Shown: positions 1 to 11,400 of the stretch, one piece after another
How positions within the stretch are numbered: the stretch's first letter is position 1
How the letters are laid out: every line of letters begins with the position of its first letter
Assembly: GCF_001039355.2 (NCBI RefSeq)
Contig: NW_019774069.1
Location: 1,347,301 to 1,411,300, forward strand
Length of the DNA stretch: 64,000 nucleotides
DNA from: Lingula anatina
Taxonomy: Eukaryota > Brachiopoda > Lingulata > Lingulida > Lingulidae
Reading direction: 5' to 3'
Position numbers and translations under genes: made by a program
Notes under the pieces: generated by a model
Seen by the model: only the letters and a program-made list of their open reading frames with translations
What the model was told of the DNA's origin: nothing
The model's database searches: none

Positions 1-79
1 TCCCCACGGGACATGTGGCCACTCCAGGCTTATGGACGAATAAAACGTTTTATTAATAGAAACTTTGTGATAACGATGG

Positions 80-238
80 CAGGGCCGTAGCCTGAGCAAA
101 ATGCCAGGGGGGGCAGTAAGCGGACACGAAAGGGCGAAGCCCCCGAGGGGGGAGGGGGTGTCCCCCTACCAGTATAGAAAATTCTAAATCCCAGGGGGGG
201 CAGCTGCCCCCCCTGCCCCCCCGGAGGCTACGGCCCTG
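80..238. mobile_element. Short palindromic DNA-transposon relic (MITE) with GATGG duplication
   Basis: A 159-bp element with perfect 14-bp terminal inverted repeats (CAGGGCCGTAGCCT at 80-93 and its complement at 225-238). It is flanked by a perfect 5-bp direct repeat GATGG (75-79 and 239-243). The inside is G-rich on one side and C-rich on the other, so it folds back. The CAGGG end and 5-bp duplication suggest a non-autonomous hAT-like family; there is no transposase. Confidence 0.75.
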
Positions 239-242
239 GATG

Positions 243-861
243 GATAGGGGCCCTTGGGTAGGCCTACCAGTAGGGCCTACTTTTAAAATTTGTTGGGATT
301 GGGACCTCATAATAGTTCAAATCAATTTACATTTTCTGGTACGTCTGCTCACCAAGTAAATTACTAACATAAATAGTTTAACGGGGAAAGATTTTAAATT
401 TTCTGGAAATGGGACATATGTGACAAATCAAGATTGCAAGAACCGCGTAGGATACTTTAATAAACACCCCCTTTATTCATCCAATCAAATCGCAGGAGGG
501 CTGCATTGTGCGGTTCTATCACCGGGAAATTCGTCTGGGTAGCATCCTTTTATTTCTCCAGTCCTCGAGTACAAGCCGGTTTAAACGTCCTTCTGGTGGT
601 CATACTATAGACTGGGATGTGCGCTTTCATGGAAAATACTTAGATAGGATACTTGGAGACAGAAGACTCTCACTAATGTAAAGGAATAAAGCAACGAGAG
701 CGTGGTTCTTGGTTCAAGTTGGGTGGCAGGTAAACCGGGTGCAATGCAGTCGTGTCATGGATTTAACACTTATGCATGGGTTAGCATAAGCAGTGGGACT
801 CTTTGATTATATCTAGGGAATTTTCAAACCAGAAAACAACTTTATCTGCATCATCCATTCC
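243..861. repeat. Direct duplication, copy 1 (about 0.62 kb)
   Basis: Nearly identical to 886-1504 at an offset of 640-643 bp; the change in offset is a GGT insertion in the second copy. Only scattered substitutions separate them (for example CTATCACC versus CTATGACC). No coding capacity is seen. Confidence 0.9.
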
Positions 862-885
862 ACGCTCGGCTGTCACCTTGATTGG

Positions 886-1504
886 ATANATAGGGGCCTT
901 TGGGTACCAGTAGGGCCTACTTTTAAAATTTGTTGGGATTGGGACCTCATAATAGTTCAAATCAATTTACATTTTCTGGTACGTCTGCTCACCAAGTAAA
1001 TTATTAACATAAATAGTTTAACGGGGAAAGATTTTAAATTTTCTGGAAATGGGACATATGTGACAAATCAAGATTGCAAGAACCGCGTAGGATACTTTAA
1101 TAAACACCCCCTTTATTCATCCAATCAAATCGCAGGAGGGCTGCATTGTGCGGTTCTATGACCGGGAAATTCGTCTGGGTAGCATCCTTTTATTTCTCCA
1201 GTCCTCGAGTACAAGCCGGTTTAAACGTCCTTCTGGTGGTGGTCATACTATAGACTGGGATGTGCGCTTTCATGGAAAATACTTAGATAGGATACTTGGA
1301 GACAGAAGACTCTCACTAATGTAAAGGAATAAAGCAACGAGAGCGTGGTTCTTGGTTCAAGTTGGGTGGCAGGTAAACCGGGTGCAATGCAGTCGTGTCA
1401 TGGATTTAACACTTATGCATGGGTTAGCATAAGCAGTAGGACTCTTTGATTATATCTAGGGAATTTTCAAACCAGAAAACAACTTTATCTGCATCATCCA
1501 TTCC
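886..1504. repeat. Direct duplication, copy 2, starting at an N
   Basis: Second copy of 243-861. It starts beside the single ambiguous base at 889, which suggests an assembly join between two overlapping or allelic contigs rather than a biological tandem. Confidence 0.85.
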
Positions 1505-1562
1505 TAGTAATAAACATAATATGTTACCATGGTTCTTTCGAATTTCAAGCCATCACATCTGT

Positions 1563-1799
1563 CTTAGACCCCATTCCCACAGATTTTAGATCGACCTATC
1601 CCTGTGGGGAGTCTCGCTAGACTACTGTCAGCTTAGCTGGCTTAAGCGTCTGTCCCGCCTACTGGCTGACATCAATTTAGCGTGAACCCCCAGGGAGGTA
1701 GGTCGATCTAAATCTAAATCTCTGGATCGATCTAAAATCTCTGGCAATGCACCCTTGGTTTCTGTCGTACACACATGAAGTTTCAGACTTCGGTCTAAC
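1563..1799. mobile_element. GATCGATC foldback repeat, copy 1
   Basis: Inverted arms of about 32 bp around TTTTAGATCGACCTATCCCTG and its imperfect complement, with an inner body. It is highly similar to 9983-10250, including the outer tails (TTAGACCCCATT on the left and CATGAAGTTTCAGACTTCGG on the right), so both belong to one mobile family. Confidence 0.6.
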
Positions 1800-1864
1800 C
1801 CCCCCCCCCCCCATAGTAACTGTGCTTGACCAAGGAGGCGGAGCCTAAAGGCTGCCACGCGTAC

Positions 1865-1900
1865 AAGTGAGTGACGTCACGACGCACTTCCGGTTTTTGT
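1865..1900 (+). promoter_or_regulatory. Candidate promoter: CRE and ETS motifs
   Basis: A perfect CRE octamer TGACGTCA (1872-1879) and an ETS-type site CACTTCCGG (1885-1893) sit 13 bp apart in a small CpG-containing island within AT-rich DNA, about 350 bp before a possible ATG at 2239. These motifs are typical of animal core promoters, but no TATA box or initiator is clear. Confidence 0.35.
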
Positions 1901-2293
1901 CGAGATCTTGAAGGGATTAGCTTTACGGTTTGCTGCAAATTTAAAGCGTTCTGTCTCAAAATATACGCAACCGCTTGGATTGAAATTTACAACACTTATT
2001 TTTCACATGATATCGCACCTATGTGCATAATTTGAGAGCTTTAAGCTATCATATGTTTTCTACAGTGCCCATTCAAATTTGAAAGAGAGCTATTTTCCGT
2101 CGTTTTCTTGAAGGGCAAGTCTAAGGCCTTAAGCAGTCAACTTTATATTGATGTGATTTTTGTTTTTGAAGCTTACTTATCTACTTTGGACATTTTGACA
2201 TAAGCTTTGCTCGCAGTTGGACTGTACGAAGTATTTTGATGATAGCTAGAACAAAAATTGAATATTTGCAGCCAGCATTCTCTTTTCTTTCAG

Positions 2294-2484
2294 ATAAACC
2301 AAGATTTGAGGATATAGAAAGATGTCTTGGCACCTTGATCAAGCTTGCAGGAAATTCAGAATGTGTTCCATCTTTAGTGGAGGGCCTGGCATCATGTATG
2401 AATACAGTTATCTCAGTGGCTGACCAAACTGGAGCCCAGAGCATTGAAAAATGTACCAGTGAATTGTTCAACCAACTTATTACG
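2294..2484 (+). CDS. PLCE1: Exon 1: start of the armadillo-like region
   Basis: The acceptor is TTTTCTTTCAG and the donor is ACG|GTAATT. The exon enters one base into a codon (phase 1) and leaves at phase 0, matching exon 2. The product is helical, with repeats such as ERCLGTLIKLAG and LVEGLASCMNTV. The frame stays open upstream to an ATG at 2239, with an in-frame stop at 2167-2169. This could therefore be the first coding exon starting at 2239 (adding 18 residues, and ignoring the acceptor-like site), or an internal exon with an exon outside or not recognised upstream. The ATG context is poor (T at -3), so I prefer the acceptor but cannot settle it. Confidence 0.7.
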
Positions 2485-5400
2485 GTAATTGTCATTATGT
2501 TTGTCAGGACAGTCAGCATTGGGTGTGACACATAGTCCAGGTGTAATACATTTGTCTGCATGGTTTCATATACATTAGTGTTTATGTGTTATGAAACTTG
2601 TCAGGTGTCGACATTAGGTATTGAACTATGCAGAACATAATTTGAAATTATCATGATATTTTTCAATGGAAGGGTGATCGAGAGGATTTGCTTTGTTCAA
2701 TTTCAAATTGACATTTACAGAAAAATGTAGGCTTTCCAATAGATCTTTCTAGATGCATGCATTTTTCTATTTGTTTACTTTTCTGGTATATAAGGTAAGC
2801 TTTCAGTCTGTTTCAAGTTTATTATAAGCTTTCCTTAGACTTTTAACTTCATATACAGTATATAAAGCAACTTTGTGATGTTGGTCTAAGTGTATTACAC
2901 TTATGATTGGTTTATTGTTCATGTTCTTCATATATTTCAATTAGCTCTCTTCATCACAGAAAGTATACTTTGGTTTTGGGACATAACTACTTAAATTTGC
3001 ATTTTGAAGAACAGCAGAAAAAAATTATAGCAAATTTTTCACAATGATCAGGAATATTCATTCAGCCTTAGTACATTCCTAGAAGGTATTCTTATTACTA
3101 TGACCCTAAATGTAGGTCATTGTCTGATTAGAGTCATTTATGGGGTAATTTACTTGTTTGTTGTCTTTTTATTACTACTCACCAGTGCTGAAGAACATGA
3201 GATGTGGAAACCTGACTCCTGAGTGATATTGATCTCAAAGTAACTTCCAATATTGCTCATGAAACGTTTCAGTAAAGAGTCTGCATACAGGAGAGCAAAA
3301 TTTAGGACTTACAGGAGACAGTATTGCAAATCGCTCACTCACTGTCTCACACATGCATGCATAGGCACACACACCTCATGATATATAGTTGCATACTAGT
3401 ATATATGTTAACTGACAAATGTTTTTATTGTCTCCAAATTATATTAGGTGTATTATATCAATAACATGTTGGAATCCCACAACATGTACATATACAAAGA
3501 GAGATAATTGCAAGTGTAAATCCACAACATGAATTAGATAAATGCTAATTACACCATTATTAAGTCGTTGATTTGTAAATGCCAGTGATCACTTACCAAG
3601 AAGTAGTGGTATTTCCTCTACATGCAAAAGTAAATAATAATCTCAACTCTATCACTATAGAAAGCACTAAAAGATCAGTGGTACAATAAGCCCACTTCTT
3701 AATTACCTCCCCCATAATTACCAGAAGGCTATTGTATACTGACCATAGAAACCCAGGTACATTTGTTTACATGACTCCATATAACCCTTTAATTATCTTG
3801 TCTTAGCTCAAGGTATGCACTTGATCTGTTATGGTAAATAAGCTTGGTAAAGGATATACACATAATTTTGTTTTGTATTGTATTTTTGTTCTACAGTAAG
3901 ATGGATTTTTAAAGAAGACTTAGATCTCAGGCTCAGCTATCTGGAGGCCCTGCCTCTCAGCCAGGAATAAAGCAGATTGTATGAAAAAAACCTAAACCAT
4001 TGATCTTTTCACCCCTCATGATAGTATTTTACATAGTGCAAGTGTCAGGTGATAATGTAAGCTGGTAATAAGCTCTCATATGAATAAGGCTATTTGAAAA
4101 TCAATCATGGATTCTGAAATATCTGTAGACAATGACAGGATTTCATAATCAACAGAATAAGAGGCTTGAATTAAATATGTTTTGTGTATGAGTCCTGACC
4201 TTAAAGGTGGCTCACCATTCATATTAAAATAATGTTTTTTAAGCAAAATGTACTAGTACTAGTAACCTGTTTGTTAGTGCCCCAGTAAAGAACTAAAATA
4301 TTAAATTTAGCTTGCTACCTGACCTCTGTATGTGGCAAAAGTGGTAACTGTCTTTCACCAGTGATCACTTACCAAGAAGTAGTGGTATTTCCTCTACATG
4401 CAAAAGTAAATAATAATCTCAACTCTATCACTATAGAAAGCACTAAAAGATCAGTGGTACAATAAGCCCACTTCTTAATTACCTCCCCCATAATTACCAG
4501 AAGGCTTTTTTAAGCAAAATGTACTAGTACTAGTAACCTGTTTGTTAGTGCCCCAGTAAAGAACTAAAATATTAAATTTAGCTTGCTACCTGACCTCTGT
4601 ATGTGGCAAAAGTGGTAACTGTCTTTCACCAGTGATCACTTACCAAGAAGTAGTGGTATTTCCTCTGTATGTGGCAAAAGTGGTAACTGTCTTTCACCAG
4701 TTAAGTATAGAACCTGTAAAACTGATATTGGGACCTGCTAGCTAGTATGCTATATAGACCTGTGTCTTGAGTTTAGGTGATATAATTGCTTCAAATGGGA
4801 ATTGCAAAAGTCTTATTCTAACATGTATTTCATTAAGTTTTGTTAGCAGTAGTGTAATTGATTAGACATGAGAGAGAGAGAGAGGAATAAGAGTTATAGG
4901 TGTTACGATAGCAAGTTAGGGAGAGTATTAGAGAATTCACATGAAATGCAAAGTTCAAAGAATATTGCATGCCTGTTTAAGACTGCTTCTCCATAAATCC
5001 ATCTTACTTGTTGGATCGATCTAACTCTGTGGGGCTTTTCGCTAAATGATTTCAGTGTAATCAGCTTAATTGTCTGGCACACCCCCTTGAGCAACTAGGC
5101 ATGAGTAGGCATGCCAGATATTTAAGCCACCTACACTGAATGCAATTCGGCAAGAATCCCTGCAGAGTTAGATTGATCCAGCTAGTACAATGGGTTTATG
5201 GGAACACTCCCTAACTTATGATTTATTTCTTAGTTTTTACCAAATCTGTTGTTGATGGGTCACGTTTTTAATGAATTACTTTTCAATCAAATCAAATGTA
5301 AATATAATTTTAATCAAATGAAATGTGAATGACAGAAGTCCACATATACCTTCCCAAATATTTTATTTGTAAACAGTTTCAGTCTTTTATACTGTACATA

Positions 5401-8400
5401 TTGTTTTCTATAAAATGTGAGGAATCCCTTTCATCTTCATTTTGATCTGTGCCCATAGAGATACAAAATAGAATTTTTATGTTGTTTTACTGTATCCAGG
5501 GATATCCATATTGTGGGAAAAGAAATACGGCCTTAATTTCTCATTAGTTTAATTTCCTGTTTTCCCTAAAACCAATCAGCTGATAGATGGCCTCTCACTA
5601 GCATTGAAGGAAACCTGGACAAATTGTCTCTTGTGACTTGATACAAAACATTATGAGCATATATAGATACTTAGAGATGGCATTATTACCACCAGCCTTG
5701 TTTTAATGTCACTAGCACGGACTCATTTAGAAATTGGGTTAGAAAGAGGTTGTGTATTTGTAATAGCAGTAATTGCATGCAGCACTTAATTATCACATTG
5801 ATACTATGTACTTGTCACCTGTAAAACACTTGGTAATATCATATCACAGGTATATCTCCATGTTACTTATTGCTATTAAGTGTTTTGTTTGTCTGTGTTA
5901 TGGAAAGTGCAAATTTAGTTAGAAAATGTCAGGATTTTCTTTTCAACTTTTCTTGCTAGAAGTCATGCAAGCCTTTGAACATCAGGAATTCCATTCTGTT
6001 ATGTGGCATGCTCAAATACAGCTAATTTAAGCAGGATAAGGTTCTAATGTGTCATAATTAGACAGGAACAAGTATCTCACTCATATCTGTTCTTCTGGTC
6101 AGTTAGAACCTCCATTAATGACCAGGCATGGCCAGTTTGAAGTGTTCTGAACAAATGCTGCTGTAACATCAACTGCTGTACACTTATACTAAATCATCTG
6201 CCATTTTGATAAACTCCAGCATAAAAATAATAATAATAATAAAAATAAACATCATGTTTTTTAATTTGATGATACATGTAATTAGGAAATAGATCAAAGT
6301 TGGAATTCACTTTTTAAGTTTCCATAATACACAGTTTAATTGATTTCAAGGTTATAAGCTAATGATGAAATACATGTCTTTTTAATGGCAGGTTATAAAA
6401 TTCAAAATTAAGAATCAAAAAATGGACAGTTGAAATTCAACCTCAGCCGAAATGCAAACAGCTAGATCTTTTGAGTGAAATATACAAAACAAACAAGAAT
6501 TCTAACAGAATTCTAAACTTACAGTATAAAATTGGAACTTAGGAGGATTCTTTGTACTAGCATTGAAAGCCCATTCTTTTTTAGATCGATCCAATTCACA
6601 GGAATTCTGGCTGATTGTAGTCAGATTAACTGAATGACATGCCTCCTCTGTTTCCAATGTACAATCACCAGTTTTTCTGTTTATTACTCAATGCCAGGAG
6701 GATGCATGTTAATCTTTTAATTTGATTGTGTTCAGCGAGAGTCTCCATGGAGTTGGTTTGATCTACCTAGAATGACAGTTTCATGGGGAATAGGCCTTAA
6801 GACTCTGAGCCTCCATACAAGTATATATATTTGTTACTGATAAAGCTGCTTTGACATCAGTCCCAGGTACTATGATAAATGCTGACCCAATAGTGTTTTA
6901 AGTATCATCCCCTTGTGCTGCTGAAGTCAACTGAAAATTCCTACTCTGTGGTGTACTAAAAATTCAGAGCTACCCAACTATACCAGACTTGGCACTGAAT
7001 GATCCTGAATTCACTGGTAGGTCAGACCACACTACCTGTTTTCAAGGTGTGGTCCGTACGCACTTCGAAGTATGAGACGCGACACCGCTCTTACCTAGTA
7101 TGTGATGTGATAGTGATGAATCTCAGCAGGGTTGGAAAGTGGAGCATCTCATCTCAAAATTTGTTCCAGGGTATGATACTGTGAAATGCGTACTGTCGCA
7201 CACTTTGAAAATGGGTAATGTGGTCCGATCTACCGGTGAATTCGGGATTATTTTGTGCCGAGTCTGGCAGTTGGGTAGGCCTGAAATTGCACCATCACAA
7301 AATTGATGCACATTTAATATGATTTTTGAATAAGACTCTTTATACATTTTAAATGTCCTTGCTGTACTTTTAATTCTTGAATGCTTTTTATATATTTTAT
7401 TATGCATGTAACATTTTTGTTAATATACTTTTTACTGTACAGTTTAACTGTTTTAGTTGCAAATAAATGCCATTATTAATTAATAATGCTATGTGACTAT
7501 GTGAGCCACTCTCTAGTCTCATTTGAAGTTAGCCCAGATTGAAGTATTTATTGAAATGGCAGAGAACTCTGCACCCACCTTACTAGTACTTGTATTTGCA
7601 GCGTTCTTTGAGGTGGAGTCCTTTGATTTACATCAAGTCAAAGACAATCTAAATAAACCTGATGTGAGTGGGCCCTAAATATTCTGTAGGCTTTGGAGTT
7701 TTTTTTTCAATATTTTTTACTGGTATGAACTAGTTTACAGCCGAGAAATTAGAAGGGCACTACATGCACACACACGCACACACACACACACACATACACA
7801 CACGTTTTATATATTTATTGTGGAAATGTGTGTATAATAGTTGAAAAGATAATGATTTTTGTTATCTTTACAGACTTGCTATGAAGACTTGCAGAATGTT
7901 GGTGGCCAGAGAGAACGCTGTGCCTGCCTGCTTCACCTGTCCACTTTGCTGACTACATCAATACAACTGCTGAAAGGCAAGCAACCCCTCCACTTCACTG
8001 CACTCAATGCCATCAATAGGATTATTGACATATGTATTGTAAGCGGCTCGTATGATCAGCATGGAATTGGATCCCTTTACTTTCAGGATGAGAATAAGGA
8101 ATTAAATTTCCTTGGGACCCTTCAAGATGGGGATGTTCTCCTGCCAGAAGGAAGCAGCAAGAAAAAAGAAGGGAAGTGCTCAAAACACAAACTTGCAGGA
8201 GAGTGTAAGAAAATGCATTACAAATGTCGAGAGCGAGATGCTCCCCATTTGGAAAAAGTTGAGCACTCCAAGTGTAAGTTCAAAGAGGGCAAATTAGGTG
8301 GGGAGGAGGAAGACGAATTTGAGGAGGAAAATGAAGACCATCTCTTGGGTGCTAGAACTCCACTGGAAATTCTTCTTCATTGTGATCCAGGCCCTGTGCT

Positions 8401-11400
8401 TAGTGTCCTGCACAATTCCATCACAATGCACAAACGAATCGTTGGGGCCCGTCAGAAATGTACACCGAGCACACGATGGCGCCACTGCACACACCATTGT
8501 TTGCAGATTCTCAGTGCCCGTGTACTTGCTCTCATGTGTCATGGTCCTTATGTACAGCACAAGGTTGTTACTGATGGCCATCTTAAATCTCTTGTGGAAG
8601 GGCTGGATCCCAACCATGACCCGGTGAGTTAGGGAAAAATTACCACACCATTAACAGTTTTTTTTCATTAAGTGTTTTTGTTTGTTTGTTGCAATCAGTA
8701 TTACTTATATAGATGGCAGTGGATGCTTTTTTTGTAAAAAATTTTTAAAAAGTGGCTTTTCTCATTGATGTTTGGTTCTTTTTCATTGTATCTTTGAAAA
8801 AGATCGGCATATTTGGTGCTAATTTCTTGGAAAAGAGTCAAGATATGGGAGCAACAGTGAATACCAATAGCAGTAGTACCTTACTTTCGGTCAGTTTCGC
8901 CATACTTCACTATAAAATTGACCAAACTGTTCTTTGCTACCTGCATGTGCACACCAATATTGAAGAGAAATGATATATTAAATTAATTAATAAAAGCAAG
9001 GAGTGTTAGAGAAGTGTGTCCAGATTTTGCCATTTTGAACTAGGACCAATGAATCTAACAGGATAGGAAAGAGCCTTTTTCCTTTTGAACGGCTGTGAAG
9101 GGCAAGACTTTACCTGTTGTTTTACTTGACTTATTTTTATTGCCATGTTTATTTAAAATCATCATCTTTTCCACCATATTGGTTTTCCTGTCCATTTTTA
9201 ATAATTCCCCTCAAACAAGTCTGTTTTTTCAGTTGGACTACACATTATCTTTCGTGTACAGTGTTTTGTTCAACTAGCTATAGCCCACTGATAATGATCA
9301 GTACTGCCAGCTTAAAGCTTCATAAAATATGATAGCTGCAACATGTATTTTTTATGTTAATGCCATAAAATTGGGGTTTAAGACATTAATTCAGTGTTAG
9401 CAATCACAATCCCACTGATGGAGATCACAAACTGCAATTTTACTTAGAAGGCCTATGAGTTTACTAATAAAATTTTCATAGAAAGGAACACATTTATGAC
9501 TGAATTCCCCACAAATGATTGCAACTGGTTGTTCAGTCATACTCAGTATTAGTATATATATATATATGTCAACACATTATGAAAAATTCAGTTTTTTAAG
9601 ACTTTGCATAACAAACCTGCCAATAAAAATCAGCCAGTCAGCAGCAACATGTTGTTTATTGCGACAGTTACTGATAAAATTACCAAATTTCCTGCAGACT
9701 ATCATGTACTGATTACAAACTCACCAATGAAATTAAAGTCATTATATAAGAAAACCTAATTGTTGGGATAGACCTGAGATCAAAAGGAGATCCCGATGAG
9801 GTAATTATATAATTGAACATAATTAAATTGGGCATGCAGGCAGCGCGCAAACATCCAGCACTGAATCCTTATGAGATGAGAGCGATAAGAGATACACATG
9901 TATGTAAAAAAACACATCATGGAGTTTCTTGAGATAGATTGTTTCATGAAGCAGTGTCTGGTTAACCTAGCCTTGTTGTTGACTTAGACCCCATTTCCAT
10001 TGATTTTAGATCGATCTATCCCTGTGGGGAGTCTCACTAGATTACTGTCAGCTTAGCCGGTTTAAGCATTTGTCCCGCCTACTAAAAGCTGTAAAGGGGT
10101 AATTAACTGTCGTGCGCGCTCGGCTGACTGCAATTTAGTGTGAACCCCCAGGGAGTTAGGTCGATCTTAATCTAAATCTCTGGATCGATCTAAATCTCTG
10201 GGCATGCACCCTTGGTTTCTGTCGTACACACATGAAGTTTCAGACTTCGGGATCTGGGACCTTCTTTTCATCATGAACTTAACTTTGCAACATTTAAGTC
10301 TCTTATATCTTCAAAGCTGGCAGATATGAGCCCATAGTTACTATTGAAGTTGGATAAGAATTTGAATACTGGCAATTTAACTTTGACCTTGAAACTGACC
10401 TTTGTCCTACTTTTCACCATGAACTGATCAGTTCGAACTTTGCAAGGATTCTGTCCCTTATATCTCCAAAACTGGCAGAGATTGGCCCATAGTTACTATT
10501 GAACTTGAATAGGAAGATAAATAAGAATACTGGCAATCTAACTGTGATTTTGAAATTGACCTTTGACCTACTATTCACCACGAACTGAACTTTTCTATCC
10601 GTTATATCTCCAAAACTAGCAGAGATATCCCCATAGTTACTATTAAACTTGAATAGGCAGTCATATACTGGCAATCGAACTGTGATTTTGAAATTGACCT
10701 TTGACCTACTTTTCGCCATGAACTGCATTTCACAAATTTGGAATAAAACTATATTTACTCATGATTTTGTTTTAAATGGTAAACAGAAATATTGAGAACT
10801 TTTGTTAACTGAATTTTGTAGAGCTTGTCAAGCACAACACTGAATGTGGTGGCCCTTTTTTTGCTTTGCCATACGAATGTGCTTACTCCAGCTGATGGTA
10901 CAATACCCGGAGGTGGTATCGCCTCTCTGTTCCTCTAGTTTTAGGTTTATATCTGGTCTACAGAGTGAGGCTTTTAAAACAAGCAGTGCTTTTGGACTAG
11001 AAGTATATAGTATAGTATAAACATCTGCATTAGTACCAAATACCAGAATTGCATGTTGCTAGAATGTGTTCAGGATAGTTTTCACAAAAACAGGTTGAGC
11101 AGAAAGTCTTGAGAATATGTACTTTGATTGCATATTATACCTTTATCATCCACTTTCCCATGTAGTCATGGTTGGACTACTCCCTAGAAGGGATTTCATT
11201 GGGGTAGGGAGGCAGAGGGGTGCATTAAAGCATATACATCTTGAAGTTAGGTATAAAACATTTTTCTTAGCCTGGTTTTGTACAGGACCTTGGTGTCATT
11301 ATCAAACCAATCCAATTTCCTCTAGCAGACAAGAAAGACACGTCTGTAGATTTCAGTTTGTATAATCATTTAAGTTCAGGTTCAGGTATGTTTTTTCTCA

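Larger units (their letters stand above)
1..2293. other. 5' flank: repeat-rich, no confident gene
   Basis: Holds a palindromic element (80-238), a 0.62-kb direct duplication (243-861 and 886-1504), a GATCGATC foldback copy (1563-1799), a C-run (1800-1812) and a CpG-containing promoter-like patch (1865-1900). From 1900 to 2293 it is AT-rich and could be 5' UTR or intron. No open frame here looks coding apart from the run into exon 1. Confidence 0.7.
2485..7873 (+). other. Intron 1 (5.4 kb)
   Basis: AT-rich intron with nested tandem duplications (3582-4700), two GATCGATC foldback copies (5012-5180 and 6583-6766), a CAGGCCT-type element (6965-7283), an AG run near 4870 and an AC microsatellite (7765-7803). 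No other coding region is supported. Confidence 0.8.

Noticed and set aside
8294-8617. Alternative-frame open frames over exon 2 (both strands)
   Set aside because: Shadows of the real frame, which has correct splice sites and helical repeats.
10414-10728. 104-residue minus-strand open frame
   Set aside because: Only a translation of the 140-160-bp tandem array.
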